A program made the position numbers and the translations under genes. Under the pieces are notes generated by a model. The model had not been told where the DNA came from and did no database searches. It was given only the letters and a program-made list of their open reading frames with translations. Shown piece after piece: positions 33,709 through 43,051 of a DNA stretch of 64,000 nt (the first letter of the stretch is position 1; every line of letters begins with the position of its first letter). Source of the stretch: Parabacteroides sp. TM07-1AC (GTDB lineage: Bacteria > Bacteroidota > Bacteroidia > Bacteroidales > Tannerellaceae); assembly GCF_003480915.1 (NCBI RefSeq), contig NZ_QUKD01000001.1:1-64000 (forward strand), read 5' to 3'.

Positions 33709-34860
33709 ATGAGTAAAGTTGCTTTAATAACGGGTATAACAGGGCAGGATGGCGCTTATCTGGCAGAATATCTTGTGAAAAAAGGATATACGGTACATGG
33801 TATCAAGCGTCGTTCATCCATGTTCAATACGGATCGTATCGATCACCTGTATCAGGATCCACATGTCGAGAACCGGAATCTGATCCTTCATTACGGTGAT
33901 CTGACCGACAGTCTGAATCTGACCCGTATTATTGGCGAAGTACAGCCGGATGAAATATACAACCTGGCTGCCATGAGCCATGTGAAAGTAAGTTTCGATA
34001 CGCCGGAATATACAGCTAATGCCGACGGGTTAGGCGTTCTGCGTATTCTGGAAGCTGTCCGCCTTTTGAATCTGATTCCTAAAACCCGTATTTACCAGGC
34101 TTCCACTTCTGAGTTATACGGGCTGGTTCAGGAAGTTCCTCAGAAAGAAACAACGCCTTTTTACCCCAGAAGTCCGTATGCCGTAGCCAAACTATATGGT
34201 TACTGGATTACGGTCAACTACCGCGAAGCCTATAAGATGCATGCCTCGAACGGTATTTTATTCAACCATGAATCACCTCTTCGCGGAGAAACTTTTGTGA
34301 CTCGTAAAGTAACCCGGGCTGTGTCGCGTATCGCTTTGGGAATGCAGGACAAAGTTTATATGGGTAATTTATCTTCCAAACGCGACTGGGGACATGCTAA
34401 AGATTATGTACGCGCGATGCATGCCATTCTTCAGCAGGATGAACCTTCTGATTATGTAATAGCTACTGGAATTACGACGACTATTCGTGATTTTATCCTG
34501 AAAGCATTTAAAGAAATAGGCGTTGAAATTATTTTCAAAGGGGAAAATGTTAATGAGGTCGCAGTATTAAACTATATTGACGAAAAAATGTTTATAGAGA
34601 AAGTAGGTGAGGCTTATCTCGAACATTTTAAAGGACGAATGGGTGAGGAAGTTGTTGGTATTGACCCTCAATACTTTCGTCCGACCGAGGTAGACCTGCT
34701 TATCGGGGATGCAACCAAGGCTCGTGCCCGCTTGGGATGGGAGCCGAAATACACCCTTGATGCTCTGATTCAGGATATGATGCAAAATGATATTAAGCTG
34801 ATGAAAAAAGAATCTTACCTGAAAGAAGGTGGATATAAAATTCTGAATTATTTTGAATAA
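33709..34860 (+). CDS. gmd: GDP-mannose 4,6-dehydratase
   Basis: A 383-residue enzyme with the NADP-binding motif [14 protein letters not shown] (8-21), a [15 protein letters not shown] segment, catalytic STSELYG and YxxxK in [10 protein letters not shown], and [20 protein letters not shown]. It makes GDP-4-keto-6-deoxymannose for the Fcl enzyme encoded just upstream. Together they supply GDP-fucose for capsule and glycoprotein glycans, which in Bacteroidales are often fucosylated. Confidence 0.97.
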   Translation: MSKVALITGITGQDGAYLAEYLVKKGYTVHGIKRRSSMFNTDRIDHLYQDPHVENRNLILHYGDLTDSLNLTRIIGEVQPDEIYNLAAMSHVKVSFDTPEYTANADGLGVLRILEAVRLLNLIPKTRIYQASTSELYGLVQEVPQKETTPFYPRSPYAVAKLYGYWITVNYREAYKMHASNGILFNHESPLRGETFVTRKVTRAVSRIALGMQDKVYMGNLSSKRDWGHAKDYVRAMHAILQQDEPSDYVIATGITTTIRDFILKAFKEIGVEIIFKGENVNEVAVLNYIDEKMFIEKVGEAYLEHFKGRMGEEVVGIDPQYFRPTEVDLLIGDATKARARLGWEPKYTLDALIQDMMQNDIKLMKKESYLKEGGYKILNYFE

Positions 34861-34884
34861 ATTAAGAACAAAATGTAGATTAAT

Positions 34885-34915
34885 TTTGTTTTAGTTAAAA
34901 AAAGAGTTAATTTTG
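34885..34915 (+). promoter_or_regulatory. Promoter of the OmpA-family gene
   Basis: TTTG (34885-34888), 19 bases, TAATTTTG (34908-34915): both boxes match. A second TAnnTTTG (TATATTTG, 34919-34926) lies just downstream and could give an alternative start. Confidence 0.7.
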
Positions 34916-34960
34916 CTCTATATTTGAGCGTTATCTAAGGTAATTGATTGTTTAATTAAA

Positions 34961-36109
34961 ATGTTGATGAATATGAAGACTAAAGTATTACTTTTAGCTT
35001 TGTTGTCAGGTTTTGTTTTCTCTGTGTCTGCACAGGAATTTAAACCACAAGTTGGTTTTAGTACTGAAAAAGGTTATAAGACAAATTTCAAGAAAAACAA
35101 AGCTGGCGACAATTGGTTTATTTCTGTTGCCGGTGGTGCAAGTATTTTGTTAGGTGACCAAAATAATAAAGCGGATTTTGGAAACCGTCTGAATTTTGCT
35201 CCACAGTTCTCATTTGGTAAATGGTTCAATCCGTATCTGGCTTTCCGTACTCAGTTGAACGGAGGTATCCTTCACGGATTTGAAGGTAACAATGCAGAGT
35301 TTATGCAGCATAACAAATATGCAGCAGCTCATGTAGACTTGTTATGGGATGTTACCAATTTTTGGGGTGTATATAATGAAAAAAGAGTATTCCGTTTGAT
35401 TCCTTGGGTAGGTTTCGGTTATGCACAGCGTTTCGAAAACCAGGGTCGTGCAAGAACAGAATCTCCTACATTGAATGCAGGTATCCTTACTGCTTTCCGT
35501 TTAAGCAAACGTGTTGACTTGAACGTGGAAGTTCAGGGCTCTTTGCTGAACGAACAGTTCAACCGTGTTAATATGTTCCACCTGACTGACGGTATCGCTC
35601 AGTTAAGTGCTGGTTTGACATTCAAACTGGGTAAAACTGATTTCGAAGTATTGGAACCGATGGATTACGCATTGTTGAACGACCTGAACAATCAGATCAA
35701 TTCACTGCGTGCTGCTAATGATGAATTGAGCAAACGTCCGGAATCCTGTCCTGAATGCGAAGAAGTTGTAACGAATGTAGTTAATAACTATGTAGACAAT
35801 GTAGTTTACTTCCGTCTGAACAGTGCTAAGATCGATAAGAATCAGCAGATCAATATTTACAATACTGCTGAGTTTGTAAAAGAAAACAATGCTCCTATCA
35901 AGGTGATCGGTTATGCAGACAAGAAGACAGGAACAAGCTCATATAATATGCAGCTTTCTGAAAAACGTGCAAAAGCTGTAGCTAAAGAGTTAATTGAAAA
36001 ATATGGTGTTTCTTCTGAACAGATCTCGATCGAATACAGAGGCTCAGACGAACAGCCGTACAGCGAAAACAACTGGAACCGTGTTGTTATCATGCGTGCA
36101 AACAATTAA
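34961..36109 (+). CDS. OmpA-family outer-membrane protein
   Basis: A 382-residue protein with a signal peptide ending in SVSAQ (about residue 25), an N-terminal beta-barrel of about 200 residues with alternating aromatic strands (WFISVAGGASILLGD, FSFGKWFNPYLAFRTQL), a linker with a CPEC pair, and a C-terminal OmpA peptidoglycan-binding domain from about 265 (VVYFRLNSAKIDKNQQ...VIGYADKKTGTSSYNMQLSEKRAKAVAKEL). It resembles the abundant Bacteroidales OmpA-like porins, including the P. gingivalis Pgm6/7 type. A strong promoter upstream and terminator downstream fit a highly expressed single gene. Start at 34961; in-frame ATGs at 34967 and 34973 are possible. Confidence 0.95.
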   Translation: MLMNMKTKVLLLALLSGFVFSVSAQEFKPQVGFSTEKGYKTNFKKNKAGDNWFISVAGGASILLGDQNNKADFGNRLNFAPQFSFGKWFNPYLAFRTQLNGGILHGFEGNNAEFMQHNKYAAAHVDLLWDVTNFWGVYNEKRVFRLIPWVGFGYAQRFENQGRARTESPTLNAGILTAFRLSKRVDLNVEVQGSLLNEQFNRVNMFHLTDGIAQLSAGLTFKLGKTDFEVLEPMDYALLNDLNNQINSLRAANDELSKRPESCPECEEVVTNVVNNYVDNVVYFRLNSAKIDKNQQINIYNTAEFVKENNAPIKVIGYADKKTGTSSYNMQLSEKRAKAVAKELIEKYGVSSEQISIEYRGSDEQPYSENNWNRVVIMRANN

Positions 36110-36128
36110 TTAATTTCGATTATATCCT

Positions 36129-36165
36129 AAAAAGGCTGCACATTATGTTGTGCAGCCTTTTTTTT
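36129..36165 (+). terminator. Terminator after the OmpA-family gene
   Basis: AAAAGGCTGCACA pairs with TTGTGCAGCCTTTT around a short loop and is followed by a T run. Confidence 0.9.
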
Positions 36166-36180
36166 GCACGGAATATTCAT

Positions 36181-36188
36181 TACTTTTG
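36181..36188 (+). promoter_or_regulatory. -7 box of the sugar-phosphate transferase gene
   Basis: TACTTTTG matches TAnnTTTG, 21 bases before the ATG. The nearest upstream TTTG is only 14 bases away, so the -33 box is unclear. Confidence 0.4.
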
Positions 36189-36208
36189 TGGAATTTTAGA
36201 ACACAGTT

Positions 36209-37606
36209 ATGGAATTCGACAAAAAACATGGTTACCTTATCCAATGGCTGATAGGAATAGGAGATTTGTTAGTATTAAACCTATTGTTCTTCGCTGTTTA
36301 TAATGGATTAGATATATTATATACAAAAGCGCTGTCTTATAGTTTAAGAGAGGTGGTGCTTTTGTTGAATTTTTGCTATTTCTTTTCTCTTTATTTTGTT
36401 CCCATGCAATTGCATGTGGCTGTTGTTTTTATCGATAAAATCGTCCAAAGGGCCTTTGCGCTGGTTTCCATATTGGTATTTTTATTTGCTACCTGTCTGA
36501 TATTTTTAAATATAGGCGATGCTCTGGCTACTTTCCTGATTGTGTATTATCTTATAACGATTGTCATTTTTGCACTTTGGCGTGTGTTGGTTCGTGTTAC
36601 GTTGAAGATGTATCGTAGGAAAGGGCATAATTTCAAGAAAATTATTATTGTCGGTGCCGGAAAGAACGGTATGGAATTGTATCGGGTCATGAAAGATGAT
36701 CTTTCTTATGGATTCCATGTGATGGGTTTTTTCGATGATAATTTATCTTTACAGAGTGTTTTGCCCAATTATTTGGGTATGACTCATGAAGTGGAGGATT
36801 ATGTACTTGCTAATGATATAGACGAGATTTATTGTACTTTGCCGGGAACACAGGATGAAAAGATCCTGCGGATTATCAATTTTGCGGAAAAGCATATGAT
36901 TCGCTTTTACATCGTTCCCGAGTTCTACAGGAATATCAAGAAGAGTCTTGTGATGGAAATAATGGAGTCTATTCCGTTATTGGCGATTCGTCGCGAACCG
37001 TTGCAGGCTGCTTATAATCGTGCATTAAAAAGATCCTTTGATATTGTTTTTTCATTGGGAGTTCTGTTGACTGTTTATCCGGTATTATATATCATTGTCG
37101 GAGCATTGATAAAAATAACTTCTCCGGGACCGATCTTTTTTAAACAGAAAAGGACTGGTCTGTACGGGCAGGAGTTTGAGTGCTATAAATTCCGTACTAT
37201 GCGGGTAAATTCCGATGCGGATAAATTGCAGGCGGTAAAAGACGATCCCCGTAAAACGCGTGTCGGAGACTTTCTGCGCCGTACAAACCTGGATGAATTT
37301 CCGCAGTTTATCAATGTACTGAGAGGGGAAATGTCGGTAGTCGGTCCCCGTCCTCATATGCTGAAGCATACCGAACAGTATTCGGCTCTTATCGATAAAT
37401 ATATGGTGCGTCATTTGGTGAAGCCGGGGGTTACAGGATGGGCGCAGGTAACCGGTTATCGCGGAGAAACAAAGACATTGGAACAGATGGAAGGCCGTGT
37501 CAAAAGAGATGTGTGGTACATCGAGAACTGGTCGTTTTTCCTGGATCTGAAGATCATTGTGGTGACGGTTTTGAATATGTCGAAAGGAGAAAAGAATGCT
37601 TATTAA
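36209..37606 (+). CDS. Undecaprenyl-phosphate sugar phosphotransferase (WcaJ/WbaP-like)
   Basis: A 465-residue polyisoprenyl-phosphate hexose-1-phosphate transferase. Four N-terminal membrane segments (about 10-125) are followed by a CoA-binding-like/Rossmann domain ([17 protein letters not shown], about 147-240) and a fifth membrane helix (about 275-305). The C-terminal bacterial sugar transferase domain has [23 protein letters not shown], then [23 protein letters not shown] and [17 protein letters not shown]. It loads the first sugar phosphate on the lipid carrier and starts a repeat unit. It lies 14 kb from the capsule genes and could serve several loci. The sugar added cannot be told from sequence alone. 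Confidence 0.93.
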   Translation: MEFDKKHGYLIQWLIGIGDLLVLNLLFFAVYNGLDILYTKALSYSLREVVLLLNFCYFFSLYFVPMQLHVAVVFIDKIVQRAFALVSILVFLFATCLIFLNIGDALATFLIVYYLITIVIFALWRVLVRVTLKMYRRKGHNFKKIIIVGAGKNGMELYRVMKDDLSYGFHVMGFFDDNLSLQSVLPNYLGMTHEVEDYVLANDIDEIYCTLPGTQDEKILRIINFAEKHMIRFYIVPEFYRNIKKSLVMEIMESIPLLAIRREPLQAAYNRALKRSFDIVFSLGVLLTVYPVLYIIVGALIKITSPGPIFFKQKRTGLYGQEFECYKFRTMRVNSDADKLQAVKDDPRKTRVGDFLRRTNLDEFPQFINVLRGEMSVVGPRPHMLKHTEQYSALIDKYMVRHLVKPGVTGWAQVTGYRGETKTLEQMEGRVKRDVWYIENWSFFLDLKIIVVTVLNMSKGEKNAY

Positions 37607-37661
37607 ATTTATAAATTGCACACTTTTTGTGTATTTGTGTAATATAAATCCATATTTGTGC

Positions 37662-37669
37662 TATCTTTG
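37662..37669 (+). promoter_or_regulatory. -7 box immediately before ruvX
   Basis: TATCTTTG ends only 6 bases before the preferred ATG at 37676, so transcription would begin at or next to the start codon. TTTG at 37634-37637 is 24 bases upstream. Confidence 0.4.
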
Positions 37670-37675
37670 CAACCG

Positions 37676-38098
37676 ATGGGAAGGATACTAGCAATTGATT
37701 ATGGTCGGAAACGGACCGGAATAGCAGTTACGGACACCTTGCAAATGATTGCAAACGGGTTGACGACAGTGCCGAGTGGTGAACTTGTTTCCTGGTTGTC
37801 AGCTTATGTGTCAAAGGAACCGGTTGAACTGTTTGTGGTCGGCCAGCCGAAACAGATGAATAATGAACCTTCGGAAAATATGAAGTATGTGGAAGCATTC
37901 GTTACACATCTGAAACGGACAATTCCGGATATCCCGGTTGAATATTACGATGAACGTTTTACATCTGTCCTGGCGCATAAAGCCATGCTGGACGGAGGTT
38001 TGAAGAAGAAAAAAAGACAGGATAAAGGGTTGGTGGATGAAATCAGTGCCGTTATTATCCTGCAATCATATTTAGAAAATAAAAAATATCAGTTATAG
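37676..38098 (+). CDS. ruvX: Holliday-junction resolvase-like protein RuvX (YqgF)
   Basis: From MGRILAIDYGRKRTG (ATG at 37676) the protein has 140 residues, the normal length for YqgF. The RNase H-like fold shows the catalytic Asp in AIDYG and a second acidic site in YDERFTS, plus DEISAVIILQSYL near the end. YqgF/RuvX proteins take part in 16S rRNA 5' maturation and perhaps in junction resolution. The alternative start at 37658 would overlap the promoter. It precedes def by 3 bases, so the two are co-transcribed. Confidence 0.93.
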   Translation: MGRILAIDYGRKRTGIAVTDTLQMIANGLTTVPSGELVSWLSAYVSKEPVELFVVGQPKQMNNEPSENMKYVEAFVTHLKRTIPDIPVEYYDERFTSVLAHKAMLDGGLKKKKRQDKGLVDEISAVIILQSYLENKKYQL

Positions 38099-38101
38099 TT
38101 T

Positions 38102-38659
38102 ATGATTTTACCAGTATATTTATATGGACAGCCCGTATTAAGAAAAGAGGCTGAAGATGTACCCAAAGATTATCCGGATTTAAAGCAGTTAGTAGCAAAT
38201 ATGTTCGACACGATGTATAATGCCGATGGAGTAGGTTTGGCCGCTCCTCAGGTTGGTCTGTCGCTCCGTTTGCTGGTGATCGATGCTGATGTAATGGGAG
38301 ATGATTTCCCCGAATGCAAAGGTTTCAAGCGTGCCATGATCAATCCGGACATTGTAGAACGTAGTGAAGAAGAAATTTCCATGGAAGAAGGTTGTTTAAG
38401 CCTGCCGGGCGTACATGAAAAAGTATCCCGTGCCAGCAAGATCCGTGTGAAATATCTGGATGAAAACCTGGAAGAACATGACGAAGTGGTCGATGGTTTT
38501 GCAGCCCGTGTTGTACAGCATGAATGCGAGCACCTGGAAGGTCATGTCTTCATCGACAATGTGTCGGCTATCCGCCGCCAGTTGAATAAAGGAAAACTAA
38601 ATAGTATTATTAAAGGGACTGCTCGTTGTTCGTACAGAGCAAAAGCTGTCGGTAAATAA
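38102..38659 (+). CDS. def: Peptide deformylase
   Basis: A 185-residue metalloenzyme with the three diagnostic motifs [10 protein letters not shown] (about 41-50), EEGCLSLPG (about 96-104) and HECEHLEG (about 140-147). The Cys and two His residues bind Fe2+/Zn2+, and the Glu is catalytic. It removes the formyl group from new proteins in the cytoplasm. It is 3 bases after ruvX and 19 before the carboxylase gene. Confidence 0.97.
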   Translation: MILPVYLYGQPVLRKEAEDVPKDYPDLKQLVANMFDTMYNADGVGLAAPQVGLSLRLLVIDADVMGDDFPECKGFKRAMINPDIVERSEEEISMEEGCLSLPGVHEKVSRASKIRVKYLDENLEEHDEVVDGFAARVVQHECEHLEGHVFIDNVSAIRRQLNKGKLNSIIKGTARCSYRAKAVGK

Positions 38660-38678
38660 TAAAAATCTATTAAATAAT

Positions 38679-40226
38679 ATGACAGATTTAAGTAAAAACA
38701 TTCAGGCCCTCAGGGAGAAGAAAGCCGTCGTTGAGATGGGTGGAGGCGAAGCTGCTATCGAAAAGCAGATCGCGATGGGTAAATTGACTGCCCGTGATCG
38801 TATTCTTTCCTTGCTGGACAAGAACTCTTTTCATGAGTACGATTTGTTTGTAAAGCATGATGGCCGCGACTTCGGAATGGATAAGAAAGACTTTCCGGGT
38901 GATGGTGTAGTTACAGGTACGGGTACTATTTTCGGTGCTCCGGTATGTATCTATGCACAGGACTTCACTGTTGCCGGTGGTTCATTAGGTTTGCAACATG
39001 CTCGCAAGATCACAAAGATCATGGATCATGCACTGAAGATGAAATGTCCGATCATCGGTATCAATGACTCGGGTGGTGCACGTATTCAGGAAGGTGTTGG
39101 CGCTTTGGCCGGATATGGTGAAATATTCTATAGAAATACAATCGCATCAGGTGTTATCCCTCAGATCTCGTTGATCCTGGGACCGTGTGCCGGTGGTGCC
39201 GTTTATTCTCCTGCCTTGACAGACTTCGTGTTCGTGGTAGAAAACATCTCCAAGATGTTCATCACCGGTCCGAATGTGATCAAGACTGTTTTGGGCGAAG
39301 ACATCTCTATGGAAGACCTGGGTGGTGCCCGTGTTCATGCTGAAACAACAGGTAACGCTCATTTCTATGCCTTGAGCGAACAGGAATGTTTCGAACAGGT
39401 TAAACGTCTGGTAAGCTTTATCCCCTGGAACAACCAGCAGCGTGCCAAGACTGTTGAACCGAAAGAACCGACAGCTATGTTGAACATCGAAGAAGTGGTT
39501 CCTGCCGATCCTAAGCAGCCGTACGATGTACGCGATGTGATCAAATGTATTGTCGATGATTCTGACTTCCTCGAAGTTCAGGAATTGTGGGCTGCCAATA
39601 TCGTAGTCGGCTTTGGCCGTATGGCAGGCGAGACGGTCGGTTTCGTAGCTAACCAGCCGATGGTACTGGCGGGTGTATTGGATTGCGACAGTGCCGATAA
39701 AGCTGCTCGCTTCATCCGTTTCTGCGACTCATTCAATATTCCTATTATTACATTGGAAGATATGCCGGGTTATCTGCCGGGCGTAGACCAGGAACATGCC
39801 GGTGTGATCCGTCACGGAGCGAAGGTACTGTATGCTTATTCTGAAGCTACTGTTCCTAAGATCACAGTGATTTTACGTAAGGCTTACGGTGGTGGTTATA
39901 TCGCTATGAACTCACGTCACCTGGGTGCTGACTTTATGTTCGCATGGCCGAGTGCAGAGATCGCTGTTATGGGACCGGAAGGTGCAGCAAACATTATCTT
40001 CCGTAAGGAAATCATGGAAGCTGAAGACCAGAATGCAATGCGTCAGGAAAAAGTAAAAGAGTATATTGAGAAGTTTGCTAATCCTTATGTGGCTGCTTCA
40101 AAAGGATTTATTGATTCTGTTATCGAGCCGAAAGAAACACGCGCGTTGTTGCTCCACGCTCTGAAACTTTCTATTTTGAAAGAGGAATACAGACCGGCTA
40201 AAAAGCACGGAATCCCTCCGTTCTAA
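38679..40226 (+). CDS. Acyl-CoA carboxylase beta subunit (propionyl-/methylmalonyl-CoA type)
   Basis: A 515-residue carboxyltransferase of the PccB/MmdA family. Visible features are GKLTARDRILSLLD, the acyl-CoA loop GGSLGLQHARKI and NDSGGARIQEGVGALAGYG, the LGPCAGGAVYSPALTDF motif, and the C-terminal half with GYLPGVDQEH and RKAYGGGYIAM. In Bacteroidales these subunits work in the methylmalonyl-CoA/propionate branch, either carboxylating propionyl-CoA or decarboxylating methylmalonyl-CoA. The biotin carrier is encoded 29 bases downstream. No biotin carboxylase or membrane decarboxylase gene is present here, so the complete enzyme needs parts from elsewhere. Confidence 0.93.
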   Translation: MTDLSKNIQALREKKAVVEMGGGEAAIEKQIAMGKLTARDRILSLLDKNSFHEYDLFVKHDGRDFGMDKKDFPGDGVVTGTGTIFGAPVCIYAQDFTVAGGSLGLQHARKITKIMDHALKMKCPIIGINDSGGARIQEGVGALAGYGEIFYRNTIASGVIPQISLILGPCAGGAVYSPALTDFVFVVENISKMFITGPNVIKTVLGEDISMEDLGGARVHAETTGNAHFYALSEQECFEQVKRLVSFIPWNNQQRAKTVEPKEPTAMLNIEEVVPADPKQPYDVRDVIKCIVDDSDFLEVQELWAANIVVGFGRMAGETVGFVANQPMVLAGVLDCDSADKAARFIRFCDSFNIPIITLEDMPGYLPGVDQEHAGVIRHGAKVLYAYSEATVPKITVILRKAYGGGYIAMNSRHLGADFMFAWPSAEIAVMGPEGAANIIFRKEIMEAEDQNAMRQEKVKEYIEKFANPYVAASKGFIDSVIEPKETRALLLHALKLSILKEEYRPAKKHGIPPF

Positions 40227-40255
40227 TTAAATCCGTACATATACTTTTGGAAAAT

Positions 40256-40582
40256 ATGGAAAATAAAGAAAATGAATATGTAGATTTTGTAGTTACCGCC
40301 CGTAAATACAAAACGCTGCTGACAGAGAAATATAAGAACCGTAAGATGTGGCATAAGCCCTTCGTCGGTGATGTGATTTCCAATCTTCCGGGAACCATCG
40401 TGAAGATTTATGTGGAGCAGGGCCAGGAAGTTGAAGCCGGCCAGTTGCTTCTCATTCATCAGGCGATGAAGATGTACAACCGGATCGTAGCTCCGATATC
40501 CGGAGTGATCACCGAGTTGGATGTAAAGGAAGGCGATAAGATCACAAAAGATCATTTGATGGTTAAAATACAGCCGAAGTAA
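40256..40582 (+). CDS. Biotin carboxyl carrier protein
   Basis: From the ATG at 40256 the protein has 108 residues (an upstream in-frame TTG at 40247 would add three). The C-terminal biotinyl domain (about 35-108) carries the attachment site QAMKM with Lys72; the usual first residue E is Q here. The N-terminal 34 residues are charged and probably contact the carboxyltransferase. It moves CO2-biotin between enzyme subunits. The gene lies after the carboxylase beta gene and before a strong terminator. Confidence 0.92.
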   Translation: MENKENEYVDFVVTARKYKTLLTEKYKNRKMWHKPFVGDVISNLPGTIVKIYVEQGQEVEAGQLLLIHQAMKMYNRIVAPISGVITELDVKEGDKITKDHLMVKIQPK

Positions 40583-40606
40583 GCAACGGCTATATTTGAA
40601 TAAGTG

Positions 40607-40645
40607 AAAGGAGCTGCGTCAAAAAAAATTGATGCAGCTCCTTTT
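40607..40645 (+). terminator. Terminator of the ruvX-def-carboxylase operon
   Basis: AAAGGAGCTGCGTCA pairs with TTGATGCAGCTCCTTT, 8-A loop, then TT. Confidence 0.85.
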
Positions 40646-40722
40646 CTGTATGATTCTGTATAGACATATCACCTTTTAAGATACTTTTAGCTCCGAACCT
40701 TTTAACATTCGTCCGAATTGCT

Positions 40723-40789
40723 TATTTTTGTTCGCTGAACAAAGAGGGGTGTCGAAAGTCCGTTGAAATCTTTTGACGCACCTCTTTTT
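40723..40789 (+). promoter_or_regulatory. -7 box and attenuator-like hairpin before the TPR gene
   Basis: TATTTTTG (40723-40730) matches TAnnTTTG, so transcription should start near 40737. Right after it, AAAGAGGGGTGTCGAAA (40741-40757) pairs over 17 bases with 40771-40787 (one G-A mismatch, two wobbles), and the stem runs into five T. This is a terminator-like structure inside the 5' leader, 19 bases before the ATG. It may be an attenuator. The preceding operon already has its own terminator. Confidence 0.5.
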
Positions 40790-40807
40790 AACACTTAAGG
40801 CAATCTG

Positions 40808-42895
40808 ATGAAAAAAATAGTTCTTTTTCTGACCTTTATAACATTTTCGTTGGCGATGTCGGCCCAGATCAATACGGACCGTGTGCTGGCTATCGGACGT
40901 AATGCATTATATTTTGAAGATTATGTGCTGTCCATACAGTATTTTAATCAGGTGATCAAAGCGAAGCCCTGGATTGCAGAACCCTATTTTTATCGTGCTG
41001 TAGCTAAAATTAATCTCGATGACTACAAAGGGGCGGAAGAAGACTGCTCTTTGTGTCTTGAACGGAATCCTTTTTTAGTACAGGCATATTATGCCCGCGG
41101 TATCGCTCGCCAGAGTCAGGAGAAATATGCAGACGCGATTGCAGATTATGACAAGGGGCTGGAGTTTAAGCCAGAAGACCGGCAGATGCTTGTCAATAAA
41201 GCCGTAGCCAATATCCAGCGGAAAGACTATGACGATGCGGAAAAGACATTCGATGTGCTGATGAAAGCACATCCTAAATATTCTATGAATTACTTGACTC
41301 GTGGTGCGATGTACAGCGAGAAGGGTGACACCGTGAAAGCACTTGCCGATTACAATAAGGCGATTGAAATGGATCCTTATTATGCTCCGTCATACGGGAA
41401 CCGTGCTATTTTGCTTTATCAGACTAATGATCTGGACGGTGCACTGGCCGATTTGAATGAAGCAATCCGTTTGAATACGCGTGAAAGCGGTTATTATATA
41501 AACCGTGGTTTGGTACGCTACCAAAAGAACGATCTTCGTGGGGCGATGGACGATTACGACCAGGTAATCAGTATGGATAAAAACAATCTGATAGCCCGTT
41601 TCAACCGTGGATTGCTCCGTTACCAGGTAGGTGACAACAACCGTGCCATCGAAGATTTCGATGTGGTTCTTCAGTTGGAACCGGATAACTACATGGCCTA
41701 TTATAACCGTGCTCTTCTGCGTTTTGAAACAGGTGATTACCGGGGAGCTGTAAGTGATTTCGATGCCGTTTTGGGACAATATCCAAACTTTACTCCGGGG
41801 TATTATAGCCGTTCGGAGGCAAAGCGTAAGATGAACGATCAGGTAGGTGCCGACCGTGATTACTGGACTGCCATCGAAATGGAGAACAATGCCAAGAAAG
41901 GATCTTCCGGTCAGTCGGGTAACGCTATGGCATCCAACAACACTGATGAAAATACACGTGAGAAATCAGATAAAAATATCAGTAAGTTTAACCGTCTGGT
42001 AGTATACGACAAGGATGAAGAACGCAGGAACAAATATCAAAGCGATGTCCGTGGACGTGTGCAGGATCGTAATGTACGTGTAGACCTTGAACCCCAGTTT
42101 GTCCTGACTTATTATGAGAAGATAGACCCGGTCAAGAAACTAGTCTATTACGATAAGATGATCGAGGAATATAACGCCCGTATGGTTCTCTCCCGTAAGT
42201 TGCGCATCACGAATGAAGAAGCAGCTCTTACCGAAGATCAGATATCCGTGCATTTCGCATCTATCAATGATTATTCATCCAAGATAGAAGCTCAGCCGAA
42301 CAATGCGGATGCATGGTTTGGACGTGCGGTCGATTATATGTTGGTACAGGACTTTTCCGAAGCTATTAAGGATTTCAACAAGGTAGTGGAACTTGATCCG
42401 ACCTACACCATGGCTTATTTTAATCGTGCGGTAGTACGCTACAAGCAGTTGGTTTATAATATGTCGCAGGCGACTACTACCGATGATCTGGCTATGTCGA
42501 TGGGTAGCATGAACTTCAAGATGGGACAGAGTGCTGCACCGAAATCTCCTGTATCCGATCCGACCTCTGCCGAGGTAAAAGATAAGAAGAGAGCTTACGA
42601 GCATGAAATGATTACACGCGATTACGATATGGTTATCCGTCTGAATCCGGGTTTTGTATACGCCTATTTCAACCGTGGAAACCTGCGCTGTGTACAGCGT
42701 GATTTCCGGGCTGCCATACAGGATTTTGACGAGGCTATCAAGCGTGATCCCGATTTCGCGGAAGCTTATTTCAACCGCGGACTGGCCCGCTTGTCTTTGG
42801 GAGATGCCAACCAGGGTATTGCCGACTTGAGTAAAGCCGGCGAACTGGGCATTATTAATGCCTATAGTATCATCAAACGTATGACAAGCAATTGA
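40808..42895 (+). CDS. Secreted tetratricopeptide-repeat protein
   Basis: A 695-residue protein with a signal peptide (ends near SAQ, residue 19). At least nine TPR units lie in residues 40-360, with the pattern A-x-x-Y/F-x-R-G/A...A-x-x-D-Y/F-x-x-A, for example NRGLVRYQKNDLRGAMDDYDQVI. A low-complexity linker follows (about 360-400), then a non-repeat region (400-490) and a second block of TPRs (about 495-690). TPR arrays bind other proteins; the place is the periplasm or outer membrane. Related large TPR proteins are common in Bacteroidales, some near gliding/T9SS genes, but no such genes are here. The leader contains an attenuator-like hairpin. Confidence 0.9.
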   Translation: MKKIVLFLTFITFSLAMSAQINTDRVLAIGRNALYFEDYVLSIQYFNQVIKAKPWIAEPYFYRAVAKINLDDYKGAEEDCSLCLERNPFLVQAYYARGIARQSQEKYADAIADYDKGLEFKPEDRQMLVNKAVANIQRKDYDDAEKTFDVLMKAHPKYSMNYLTRGAMYSEKGDTVKALADYNKAIEMDPYYAPSYGNRAILLYQTNDLDGALADLNEAIRLNTRESGYYINRGLVRYQKNDLRGAMDDYDQVISMDKNNLIARFNRGLLRYQVGDNNRAIEDFDVVLQLEPDNYMAYYNRALLRFETGDYRGAVSDFDAVLGQYPNFTPGYYSRSEAKRKMNDQVGADRDYWTAIEMENNAKKGSSGQSGNAMASNNTDENTREKSDKNISKFNRLVVYDKDEERRNKYQSDVRGRVQDRNVRVDLEPQFVLTYYEKIDPVKKLVYYDKMIEEYNARMVLSRKLRITNEEAALTEDQISVHFASINDYSSKIEAQPNNADAWFGRAVDYMLVQDFSEAIKDFNKVVELDPTYTMAYFNRAVVRYKQLVYNMSQATTTDDLAMSMGSMNFKMGQSAAPKSPVSDPTSAEVKDKKRAYEHEMITRDYDMVIRLNPGFVYAYFNRGNLRCVQRDFRAAIQDFDEAIKRDPDFAEAYFNRGLARLSLGDANQGIADLSKAGELGIINAYSIIKRMTSN

Positions 42896-42917
42896 TATAA
42901 ATCAGATTTTTAGAATC

Positions 42918-42954
42918 AAAACAGGTATGTTTTCCAACAAAACATGCCTGTTTT
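42918..42954 (+). terminator. Terminator after the TPR gene
   Basis: AAAACAGGTATGTTTT (42918-42933) pairs with AAAACATGCCTGTTTT (42939-42954), with one mismatch, around a 5-base loop. Confidence 0.8.
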
Positions 42955-43009
42955 GGGTTTAAAGCATATATCTTTTAGGTTAAAAATATCATTTTACGAA
43001 AAAGAATGC

Positions 43010-43017
43010 TAAATTTG
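43010..43017 (+). promoter_or_regulatory. -7 box of the thrS operon
   Basis: TAAATTTG matches TAnnTTTG; transcription start near 43024 gives a 28-base leader. No -33 TTG seen. Confidence 0.45.
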
Positions 43018-43051
43018 CATCCTAATTATAAAGAATTATAGAGAACAGATT

